DNA from: CAIVVT01 sp963823095
Lineage (GTDB): Bacteria; Acidobacteriota; Terriglobia; Bryobacterales; Bryobacteraceae
Direction of reading: 5' to 3'
DNA length: 64,000 bases
NCBI GenBank assembly: GCA_963823095.1
Contig: CAWGKI010000018.1
Location: forward strand, 69,556-133,555
The notes below the pieces were generated by a model, which saw only the letters and a program-made list of their open reading frames with translations, had not been told where the DNA came from and made no database searches. A program made the position numbers and the translations under genes. Positions 36,201-43,311 of this stretch are shown here, piece after piece (the first letter of the stretch is position 1; every line of letters begins with the position of its first letter).

Positions 36201-36708
36201 GCTCAATGCCCTGGCGCACGGCGTTGACGCCCGCCGTGGCGTGGACCAGCAATAAGGGATTGCGCAACCCTACGGGTAACTCGACCATCTCCTGCGGTGT
36301 GAAGGTAACGCTCTTGTTGGCTGTCTGAGCATCGACCGCGATGACCGAGGCGGTGACCTCAACGCTTTGCGTGTTGTCGCCGATGGCGAGCGCGGCGTTG
36401 TACTCCGCTGTCTGGTTTGCGTCCAGGTTAATGCCCACCGTGGAGTACTTCTTAAAACCACTCGCGGTAACAGTCAGTTCATACTGACCAGGCTGAATCT
36501 GAGAGAAGGTATACCGGCCGGTCTCATCCGCCTTGACCTGGCGCAAGTCTCCGGTCTTCGTGTTTTGGATTTGAACCTGCGCATTCGCGACCGCGCTACC
36601 AGTCGGATCTGTGACCACCCCTGTCACGTTTGCTGTGAAAATCTGCCCGACTGCCGCGGTTGAACAGAGCAGGAGAAGCAGAAGCGTTGTTCGCGTGGAA
36701 AGCCCCAT
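33298..36708 (-). CDS. TonB-dependent receptor, Oar-like, with carboxypeptidase-regulatory domain
   Basis: Start set at 36708 (MGLSTRTTLLLLLLCSTAAV), which gives a clean signal peptide; 36759 is an in-frame upstream alternative. Residues 25-110 form a carboxypeptidase regulatory-like (CarboxypepD_reg) beta-sandwich (GVVTDPTGSAVANAQVQI, TGRYTFSQIQPGQYELTV). A plug domain with RFALNGGRDESSTILIDGVP follows, and then a barrel of about 900 residues ending NVQLAMRLDF, with the aromatic last residue typical of outer-membrane proteins. Such large Oar-like receptors are abundant in acidobacteria and are thought to import or bind oligosaccharides. It is upstream of the secreted protein at 31445 and probably shares its transcript. 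Confidence 0.9.
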   Translation of the reverse strand: MGLSTRTTLLLLLLCSTAAVGQIFTANVTGVVTDPTGSAVANAQVQIQNTKTGDLRQVKADETGRYTFSQIQPGQYELTVTASGFKKYSTVGINLDANQTAEYNAALAIGDNTQSVEVTASVIAVDAQTANKSVTFTPQEMVELPVGLRNPLLLVHATAGVNAVRQGIEPYMTDQNTNRFALNGGRDESSTILIDGVPIAAPGWGGAIATPSSDATAEVQIVRQAYDTQYGKTDGGAVSVVTKGGTSQFHGGAFEFLRNNVLNANSWDNNRAGNPRPSYQRHQFGGNVGGPLWKSKKLFFFTAFESLKQATPDSTYAIVPTAAMKNGDFSQVLNTDGGLAQIYDPFSTNPTTLARTPFSGNVIPSARFDSVGQKVAQLFPNPNQPDQIINGGAFAKSGKLVSNYYKIDERIDWVKSEKYTLFGRITKAWQTDSVPIYFGNGADSTTGEKDPRFQVVIGNTWVPSPTMVVNLLIGVGRWHESDLTSSSGYANSIGLPAAVVKQFQTDTLPQFGFANYAQIAYNEFNQNVRQLENFQLNATKELHSHSLKFGALFEIGKLNTNDAFSANFNFDQDLTSGPVASTGVSASGNDIASLLLGTGNGGSLPYNAQLALTQHDYALYFHDTWRATRRLTFSYGVRYEIQAPRTERFNRFNYFNFNAANPLSAATGLNLKGGLVYGNKNMWNPDYNDLAPRASLAYKVTEKLVFRAGFGIFYPPTVAVANGPTDGYSTTTNWLATQGGAGLIPANVLSNPFPSGFNNPIGGGNGMLTEVGQAINAASLLHPSGYTQSYSADFQYQIGNAGVVELGYTGVQGRKLLLGAANMNINQLNSSLLSQGSALNAQVKNPFYGVITDPTSVLSGPTVPAFRLLVPYPQFSAVALSPDTPGSSSSFNALTAKYNQRLSNGLNMLLTYQWSKAIDNVSETQVWEIKNYTRDINNLAAERSISGHDVPQDFRAAILWDLPVGRGKKYGAGMNKLVDQVIGGWRVSTIVRLADGLPLQFTSSNGNGSFGYVVQRPNVTSLPALGTVSGGKSIYEWFNTDTSVSTKPAAFTLGNMPRYAGNIRTGATDDTDFLLSKAWTYKEHYRLQFRAEAYNFTNTPQYGRANTNRSSGSYGQVTGTFNVSPRNVQLAMRLDF

Positions 36709-36983
36709 TGTGCAAGAAACCTCTGAACGATTAGGGACTATGATATACGCTAGCAACAAGATAATTCACGGCGAATTCCGACTCTTCCTCCCCACTCGCG
36801 GCCATAATCTGGGACAGCTCACCTGAAGCTATTGGAAACAAGAGCTTTCAGTCATCCTGTGCAACCCGTCGCGGGCGGAAGTTCAAGTCGATAACCGCAC
36901 TTGTGAAGAGGGGGTGAATCGAGGGTGAAGAGTAGTTCGAACCGATTCAAGCGAAACACGGCAGGCACTCGGCAGCGGGCTCT

Positions 36984-38459
36984 TCACCTGCTCGCGGCCG
37001 CCGCTTGCAGTTCCTTCTGGCGCGCCAGAGCGTGACGCGACAGTTCCAGCTTGCCCAGGCTTCGATAGGCATTCGCGAGCTGAAAGTGGATGGATCCGTC
37101 CCGGTCCACAAGTGCGGCTTTCTCCAGTTGGACCACTGCGGCTTGCGCGTTGCCCGACTGAAAGAGCACCTGACCCAACAGCGCCCGATATGCCAGCGCA
37201 GACGGGCGCAGTTCGACGGCGCGCGTGAGGTGAGCTAAAGCCTGCTCCGGATGACCCTGGCTCAACAGGCAATCGCCCAGTTCGAACCGCCATTCCGCGC
37301 GGGCGGGATCGAGCCGCGCCATTTCCTCGAGCAATGGTACCGCCTCGTCATACTGCCGGTTTAGTCGCAACGACCGGGCCAGTTCGCCGCGAATGCGGCG
37401 GTCGGCGGGAGACATCCGGCTGGCTTCGCGCCACTCCGCGACCGCGTCGGCGCGCCGTCCTGCCCGCTGCATGGCGACTGCCAGCAGTTCATGCCGCTCG
37501 GCGGAAGCAGGTAGGCTGGAAAGCCGCTCCACCGCGATGCGAGCGAGTTCGGCGTAACCCCTAGACCTCCAATACAACGCCTCCGGATCGCGCGCACGCG
37601 ACGAGAGATTCAGCACGTGCTCCATCTGTCCACCGAAGAAAGCGAGCGCCAGCGGATGACCCGAGTCGTTGCGTGCGTCCGGTCCGGTCTTGACACCGCC
37701 GGAAAGCGCGGCGAATTCCTGCTCGAGCCAAGGCGCAGGGGGAGCGGCGGCTAGCGCCTTCCGGTATAGCGAACGAGCCTGCTTCAGGTCGCCCTGCCCG
37801 ACTGCCGCCAGCGCGGCCAGCGCAAATCGAAACGAGGATTCCGGCGCGAGACGGTCGAGTGCTTCCGAAGCCTCGCGCGCCAACTCCAGGCGGGCAACTG
37901 CCAGCCCCTGCCAGGCTTTGGGCAGGCCGGGCTCGTCATTAGAAAGCGCCCGAAACGCGGCTTCCGCCTTCTCCAGGGAGCCGTTTTCCAGCAGTGCGCC
38001 CGCAAGCTCGATGCGGTTTGGCGTATACGACGGATCAAGATGCACGGCCCGTTCGAGCGGCTCCACGGCTTTGCCGGGCTGCTCCAACTTCAGATAACCC
38101 ACTCCGAGCAGGAACCAGAAGCGTGGATTCCGGGCCTGCGAGGCTCGCAAACGCTCGAGCTGAGCGACCGATTCGCCGTACCGTCCCGCCGAGTGCAGGG
38201 CCATGGCTAGGTTCAGGCGAACGCCCGGTTCAGCGGGAAGCGCCTTCGCGAGCCGCCGATAGAGTCCGATGGCTTCGTCGAAACGATCGGCAAGCAGGGC
38301 TTTCCTCGCGTCTTCAGCGAGCGCCGGCAGGTCTTCGGAAGTGGCGGCAGGCCGGGGCCGCGCTAAGGAATGAGCGAGTAAAAGCGACGCCAGGCAGATG
38401 GCGCTCACGGCACGACCAAGCAGTGCGCGACTCGGGCCATAATTTGACTGGGTCGGCAT
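36984..38459 (-). CDS. Secreted or periplasmic TPR-repeat protein
   Basis: The 491-residue protein starts with a signal-anchor-like stretch (RALLGRAVSAICLASLLLAHS) and then has about ten tetratricopeptide repeats, for example FDEAIGLYRRLAKALPAEPG, AGRYGESVAQLERLRASQ, QPGKAVEPLERAVHLDPSY and HPEQALAHLTRAVELRPSA. TPRs hold protein partners. It is divergent from the ASPIC/UnbV gene with only 23 bases between the starts. TPR and ASPIC/UnbV genes are frequent neighbours in acidobacterial genomes, which suggests a joint envelope role. No catalytic motif is visible. Confidence 0.8.
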   Translation of the reverse strand: MPTQSNYGPSRALLGRAVSAICLASLLLAHSLARPRPAATSEDLPALAEDARKALLADRFDEAIGLYRRLAKALPAEPGVRLNLAMALHSAGRYGESVAQLERLRASQARNPRFWFLLGVGYLKLEQPGKAVEPLERAVHLDPSYTPNRIELAGALLENGSLEKAEAAFRALSNDEPGLPKAWQGLAVARLELAREASEALDRLAPESSFRFALAALAAVGQGDLKQARSLYRKALAAAPPAPWLEQEFAALSGGVKTGPDARNDSGHPLALAFFGGQMEHVLNLSSRARDPEALYWRSRGYAELARIAVERLSSLPASAERHELLAVAMQRAGRRADAVAEWREASRMSPADRRIRGELARSLRLNRQYDEAVPLLEEMARLDPARAEWRFELGDCLLSQGHPEQALAHLTRAVELRPSALAYRALLGQVLFQSGNAQAAVVQLEKAALVDRDGSIHFQLANAYRSLGKLELSRHALARQKELQAAAASR

Positions 38460-38482
38460 GCTGTTCTATTCTCGGTCTTCCA

Positions 38483-40126
38483 ATGCGGATTCTTGTGATT
38501 CCTGTGGCGGCCGGGGTGGCCTTCTGGCTGGCTTCCCCCTTGCTGCCGGTGGTCCCGCCCTCGCCCGCACCGATCCGCTTCGAACTGTCGCGATTGCCTG
38601 CGGTGCTCGAAAACCATCCTACCCCGCAGCGTCACCTGGTCGAAACAATGGCGGGCGGACTCGCCGCATTCGACTATGACGGCGACGGGAAGATCGACTT
38701 GTTCCTCACCAACGGCGCGCCGCTGCCCTCGTTGGTCAAACAATCCGGACGCGACGAGAACCGCTTACTGCACAACGAGGGTGACCTCGTATTCCGGGAC
38801 GTCACCGCCGGGTCGGGTCTGGCCGGGGAGGGCTATTCAATCGGGGCTGCCGCCGCAGACTACGACAACGACGGTCGGGTAGACCTTTTCGTGGCCGGCG
38901 CGCAGGGCAGCCATTTGTACCACAATGACGGAAACGGACACTTCAGCGACGTAACGGACAAGGCTGGACTACGCACTTCGGAATGGGCCGTGCATGCCGT
39001 CTGGCTCGATTACGACCGCGACGGCAAGCTCGACCTGTTCGTGGTCAATTACCTCAGGTGGTCGCCTCAATCGAGCCCGATTTGCCACGCACCCGGCATG
39101 GATATGACGGTCTATTGCGACCCTCGTCAGGTGGAAGGTCTCCCCAATCGCCTGTATCACAACCGGGGTGATGGCACGTTTGAGGACGTTTCCATCGCGA
39201 GCGGAATCGGACGCTTTACGGGAAAGGGCATGAGCGCCGTCTCGGCCGACTACGACGGCGACGGCTATCCCGACATCTTCGTAACCAACGACACGTTGCC
39301 AAACTTCCTGTTCCACAACTTACGCAACGGCAAGTTCGAACAGGTGGCCCTGGATGCCGGCGTCGCCCTGCCGCAAAACGGCCAGGTCGTCTCCGGGATG
39401 GGGGCGGATTTCCAGGATTTCGACAACGACGGGCGTCCCGATGTTGTCTTCACCGCGCTTGCCGGCCAGACCTTCACGCTGTATCAGAACCTGGGATCGG
39501 GCGCATTCCGGGACGCGACCTATAGCAGCCGGTTGGGCCCGCAATCGATCCGCAAGAGCGGCTGGGGCGTCGTCCTCGCCGACTTCGACAACGACGGCCG
39601 GAAGGATCTGTTCACTGCCGGGTCGCACGTGACCGACAACATCGAGGCGCTTTCCGGCGACAAATACATGCTCCCCAACGTTCTCTTTCGTAATCTGGGG
39701 AATGGAATTCTGCAGGATGTTTCAGCCTCCGCGGGCGACGAGTTTCAGATTCCGAGAGCGCACCGGGGCGTGGCCGTGGCAGACTTCGACAACGACGGAC
39801 GACTCGATGTCGCGGTCAGCGTCTTGGGCGAAGCCCCCGAACTCTGGCACAACGTCACGGCGGGACAGCAATCCTGGGTGGCGTTCGAATTGACCGGCCG
39901 CACCAGCAATCGCGATGGCATCGGGGCGGAAATCCGGGTCAACGGCCAGCTTGGTGTGCGCGTCTCCAGCCAGGGCTACGCATCTTCGGCGCTGGTCCCT
40001 TTACACTTCGGCCTCGGCCCCGCCACTTCCGTGGCGAAAGCCGAGATTCGGTGGCCGAGCGGCAAGGTGCAAGTGCTGAGTCATGTTCCCATCAATCGGG
40101 TGGTCCAGGTGAGAGAGCCCGACTGA
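38483..40126 (+). CDS. Secreted FG-GAP/VCBS repeat protein with ASPIC/UnbV domain (CRTAC1-like)
   Basis: Start at 38483 (MRILVIPVAAGVAFWLASPL) gives a signal peptide; the frame is open far upstream but only as an antisense shadow of the TPR gene. Calcium-binding FG-GAP/VCBS repeats recur: FDYDGDGKIDLFLTN, ADYDNDGRVDLFVAG, LDYDRDGKLDLFVVN, ADYDGDGYPDIFVTN, ADFDNDGRKDLFTAG and ADFDNDGRLDVAVS, building a beta-propeller. The last 70 residues (GAEIRV to IRWPSGKVQVL) form the ASPIC/UnbV domain. Such proteins are exported and thought to act in adhesion or ligand binding. Confidence 0.9.
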   Translation: MRILVIPVAAGVAFWLASPLLPVVPPSPAPIRFELSRLPAVLENHPTPQRHLVETMAGGLAAFDYDGDGKIDLFLTNGAPLPSLVKQSGRDENRLLHNEGDLVFRDVTAGSGLAGEGYSIGAAAADYDNDGRVDLFVAGAQGSHLYHNDGNGHFSDVTDKAGLRTSEWAVHAVWLDYDRDGKLDLFVVNYLRWSPQSSPICHAPGMDMTVYCDPRQVEGLPNRLYHNRGDGTFEDVSIASGIGRFTGKGMSAVSADYDGDGYPDIFVTNDTLPNFLFHNLRNGKFEQVALDAGVALPQNGQVVSGMGADFQDFDNDGRPDVVFTALAGQTFTLYQNLGSGAFRDATYSSRLGPQSIRKSGWGVVLADFDNDGRKDLFTAGSHVTDNIEALSGDKYMLPNVLFRNLGNGILQDVSASAGDEFQIPRAHRGVAVADFDNDGRLDVAVSVLGEAPELWHNVTAGQQSWVAFELTGRTSNRDGIGAEIRVNGQLGVRVSSQGYASSALVPLHFGLGPATSVAKAEIRWPSGKVQVLSHVPINRVVQVREPD

Positions 40127-40382
40127 GGTTATCCAGCACCAGTGCTGCGACCGGAAGGCGAGTATTCCAGGCTGCCCGGTTTCGGGAAAATCCCACCCGT
40201 GTGAATCGGTCGCCGCGAAGCCCCCTGATTCCCTGAGAAGCACATTACAGCGTGCCCGTACAGTCCGTACAGTCCGTAAGTTGCACGGAAGACGGGGCAA
40301 GAATACAATGGGTCCTGCTTGGATGCCGATTGCTTTCAGCTCTGGTTCTTGGCGTGAAGAAGACGTGAATTCACGTTAACGG

Positions 40383-41705
40383 ATGTCGATCTTCATGAAA
40401 GACACCGCAGCCCTACACAAGAACTCGCTGCCGTCGCAAGAGCGGCAGGCGCTCGTCGCTCGCGTCCTCTCCAGCACGCACTTTTCCCGCTCTACACGGT
40501 TGCGCGACTTCCTGCTCTACATCACGAAGCGCGGCATCAACGATCCGGATAAGCCCATTCACGAGCCGGAAATAGCGCTGCACGTGTTCGGTCGCAGCGC
40601 CACGCAGGGCGGCGAAGACACCATCGTCCGGGTCCACGCGTCCCAGCTTCGCAAACGTTTGGAGCAGTATTTCCAGTCGGAAGGAGTCTCCGAAGAAACA
40701 GTAATTGAAATCCCCAAAGGAAACTACAAGCCGCTCTTTCGCCCGAGGCCGGTTGCTCCTGTCGAAGCCGACGCGACGGTCGAATCGGAGGAGCCGCTTG
40801 TGCTTCCCGGCCAGGACGCTCCCAAGCGGTCCAGGACCGCATGGGAAATCGCTGCGGCAGTCCTCCTGATCGTAGCCGCGGCCGGACTGGCTTGGGACGA
40901 CATCCGTCTCCGAACCGAACAACCGCCTCCGCTGGCGCCATTCGTCAATCTGTTCTGGTCCCCGTTTCTGAGCTCAACCCAGAATCTCGACATCGTGCTG
41001 GCCGATTCGAATTTCGGCTTCCTGAAGGATCTGAGCGACGTGGACGTCTCGGCGGAACAATACGCAAATCGTGACTACCAGACTTTGATCGACGCCATTC
41101 CGCCTCAGGGTGGACTGCGGGAATCGGCCATCATGCTGATGCACCGCCGCTACACAAGTGTCGGAGATGCGAACCTGGCGCGAAAGATCTCCTGGCTCGC
41201 CAATCCGAGGAATGACCGCGTGCTGATCATGCACGCCCGCGACTTTCAGCCGATGCGGCTGAAGACGAACAATGTGGTCCTCATTGGAAGCAAGCGTTCC
41301 GACCCATGGGCCGAGCTCTTCGAGCCTCAGATGAACTTCCAGTACTCCTATGAGGGCCATCCGGCGGAGACCGCCATACGCAACCTGAAGCCACAACCCG
41401 GTGAAAAAGAGCTATATCGCGCCGAGGAAGCTTCCGGACATCGCATTCCCGAGGGCTTTTGCGTGATCGCCCGGCTCCCTAATCTGAGTGGGAAGGGCAA
41501 AGCACTGCTGATCGCCGGCACGGAAACGGAAGCGACCGAAGCGGGCGGCGACTTTGTCCTGAGCGATGCGTCTCTGGCGCAGCTCCATCGTGTGCTTGCG
41601 CTCCGAGCTGATGAATCCTTCCCGGATTTCGAAGCTCTCCTGGGCACGGTGCGCGTGGGAGGAGCCTCTCCGACCGCCCGTCTGATCGGCGTCCGCCGAC
41701 ACTGA
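40383..41705 (+). CDS. Membrane-anchored winged-helix-type regulator of acidobacterial type
   Basis: Residues 18-118 match the N-terminal domain common in acidobacterial one-component regulators: LSSTHFSRSTRLRDFLLYIT, then EIALHVFGRS, EDTIVRVHASQLRKRLEQYF and IEIPKGNYKPLF. One membrane segment follows (about 153-170, AAAVLLIVAAAGLAW). The C-terminal 250 residues are a periplasmic-side domain of unknown fold with LDIVLADSNFGFLKDLS. The layout recalls CadC/ToxR-like transmembrane regulators, inferred to sense an external signal and act on DNA through the cytoplasmic domain. It sits between the TonB/ASPIC group and the glycosidase locus and could control either. The start could also be the ATG at 40395. 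Confidence 0.7.
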   Translation: MSIFMKDTAALHKNSLPSQERQALVARVLSSTHFSRSTRLRDFLLYITKRGINDPDKPIHEPEIALHVFGRSATQGGEDTIVRVHASQLRKRLEQYFQSEGVSEETVIEIPKGNYKPLFRPRPVAPVEADATVESEEPLVLPGQDAPKRSRTAWEIAAAVLLIVAAAGLAWDDIRLRTEQPPPLAPFVNLFWSPFLSSTQNLDIVLADSNFGFLKDLSDVDVSAEQYANRDYQTLIDAIPPQGGLRESAIMLMHRRYTSVGDANLARKISWLANPRNDRVLIMHARDFQPMRLKTNNVVLIGSKRSDPWAELFEPQMNFQYSYEGHPAETAIRNLKPQPGEKELYRAEEASGHRIPEGFCVIARLPNLSGKGKALLIAGTETEATEAGGDFVLSDASLAQLHRVLALRADESFPDFEALLGTVRVGGASPTARLIGVRRH

Positions 41706-41724
41706 CGCGGTCGTTCTCAAATGG

Positions 41725-42125
41725 TTGTACACTCCGTTCTGAAACGACGAAGCCGAGCTTCAAGAGTTCGCCGTGGATCTTGGGAACGCCCCAATCTGAG
41801 TTTTTTCGGCTAATCGTCGGATCAGAACATGAGTCTCAGCGGCGATCTTCGGTTGGCCCGCGGGGGACCGGGATCGCCATCCCCAGTAGAGCTGCAAGCC
41901 GGCGCGGTGCCAGCCGACAACGGTCTCGGGCTTTACGAGAAGAAGCACATCGGTCCAACGGGACCAGAAACGCCAGAGAGTCGTCCAGAAGAACCGGTCC
42001 AGGGAACTCAATGCTTGCCGCGCCCTCTTGCGTTCGAGTCGGCGACCTGCTGTCGGGGGGCAAGGATTTCGAACGCAGTGTCGCTTCAACTGCGGAAGCA
42101 CACCCTGATGACTGCGACGACGCAA
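41725..42125 (-). pseudogene. N-terminal remnant of an integrase-core transposase
   Basis: The minus strand reads LSSLDRFFWTTLWRFWSRW, then LLLVKPETVVGWHRAGLQLY and WGWRSRSPAGQPKI, the N-terminal block of integrase-core transposases. Near 41800 the frame shifts, and the next frame gives WGVPKIHGELLKLGFVVSER, the expected continuation. Nothing of the DDE core follows past 41725. It is a truncated, frameshifted relic related to the family at 24120-25023. Confidence 0.65.
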
Positions 42126-42495
42126 AGGATCAATCTTGCCATTAGGTCACCCTATTAACATGACTTAACGTAGCCTCGCCATCGCGCAGGCACCAGAATG
42201 CAAAGTGCTGATTTCAGAATGTCGTGGAGTTTCGGCTACCCACAGCCCGGCTGAAGAGGGACTTGCAAAATTCGCCGTTGGCAGCAGAAACGGCGGACTC
42301 GGGAAAATTCGGCACCGTGTTTTGTTGGACTTGCAAAATCGGCCGATGGGGCCGACCTGCAATATTCCGAATTTTGCAAGTCCCTCTGAAGTGTCGGCGC
42401 AGAATCGAGGCACCCGCGTCACAATCGGATTCCCCAAAAAACAGAAGCCAACCGGTAACCCCTATTGGGATCGCCGGGCGCTTGTAGCTCGGGCC
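42126..42495. other. Non-coding region with a large palindromic element
   Basis: No gene is seen between the transposase relic and the GH9 gene. The middle is filled by the inverted-repeat element at 42256-42386. Confidence 0.5.
42256..42386. repeat. 131-bp element with perfect 19-bp terminal inverted repeats
   Basis: GAGGGACTTGCAAAATTCG at 42256-42274 is the exact inverse of 42368-42386. A third, partial copy in direct orientation (GGACTTGCAAAATCG) lies at 42329-42343. Size and layout fit a miniature mobile or REP-like element. Confidence 0.7.
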
Positions 42496-43311
42496 CTACT
42501 TCCGTTCCTTAACGATCGCATCCGCAGCGTTGCCGGCCAGGACCCAACTTGCCGACCCGGCCACGACGGCTTCATGCTCGAACCAGAGGAATCCGAAGTC
42601 GTCGATGCACTCGGGGAAGTCCGGCTTGATGATGATGTATCCCGGAATCACAGCGCCCGGAATGTACGAATTGTCGGCGCGGTTGTTGCTGTATGTCGTC
42701 GTCTTCGAGACCGTACCGACCCCAGCTACATACGAAGTGCTGGATACCGGATGCGTCCCGAGGATGTAATTGACGGCCCGAAGCGTGTATTCCGGGCTCA
42801 CAAGATCCGGAAACGCCCTGTGCAGAAAGTACATCCGCGTGGCCATGTCGACTACGCTGCCCGATCCTCCCCAGGTCCCCATGCTAGGGGGCACGCCGAA
42901 CGGCGTGGCTTCCAACTGCTTGTCGAGACCCGCCATGTATGTCTTTACCGCTTCCCGGAGTTGCTCTTTGGCGCTCGCGTCCAGATAAGGCAAGGCCCGG
43001 ATTGAGGTCCAACCACGAAAGCCAATTTGCTGCGGGGTGATCATCTGGGGGAACAACTCCTTCAGGCGCGACTTGTAGGGCTCGGCGCCATTCGTCGCGA
43101 TAGTCAATTCCAGGGCCCAGCCCAGTCCTGCGTGGCGCCGAAGCCGCCACGGCCGGTACCTCCCGGAGGGGCTGCCGGAGCGGCAGGGGCGCCGGGCACC
43201 ACGCCCTGAGACGCAGCCAGCACGCCCTGGGCGGGAGCACCCGTCGGAGGCGCTCCGCCGAACCCGCCGCGGCCGGGAGCTTGGGTCGGGTTCGCCTTCT
43301 CGTCGTACCAT
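42496..43311 (-). CDS. GH9 cellulase-like protein, C-terminal part (frameshifted gene)
   Basis: Authentic coding begins near 43120 (ALELTIATNG) and continues the GH9 (alpha/alpha)6 barrel: GFRGWTSIRALPYLDASAK, TRMYFLHRAFPDL and NYILGTHPV. The end has NRADNSYIPGAVIPG and KPDFPECIDDFGFLWFEHE. The FEHE stretch occupies the place of the FxENE-like segment that carries the general acid in related GH9 enzymes. The first 65 residues of this frame are out-of-frame translation of the low-complexity linker. Joined to 43104-45149 it completes a protein of about 880 residues. Confidence 0.7.
   Translation of the reverse strand: MVRREGEPDPSSRPRRVRRSASDGCSRPGRAGCVSGRGARRPCRSGSPSGRYRPWRLRRHAGLGWALELTIATNGAEPYKSRLKELFPQMITPQQIGFRGWTSIRALPYLDASAKEQLREAVKTYMAGLDKQLEATPFGVPPSMGTWGGSGSVVDMATRMYFLHRAFPDLVSPEYTLRAVNYILGTHPVSSTSYVAGVGTVSKTTTYSNNRADNSYIPGAVIPGYIIIKPDFPECIDDFGFLWFEHEAVVAGSASWVLAGNAADAIVKERK

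Noticed and set aside
37994..38482. Upstream extension of the ASPIC/UnbV frame
   Set aside because: It is antisense to TPR repeats, and the signal peptide begins at 38483.
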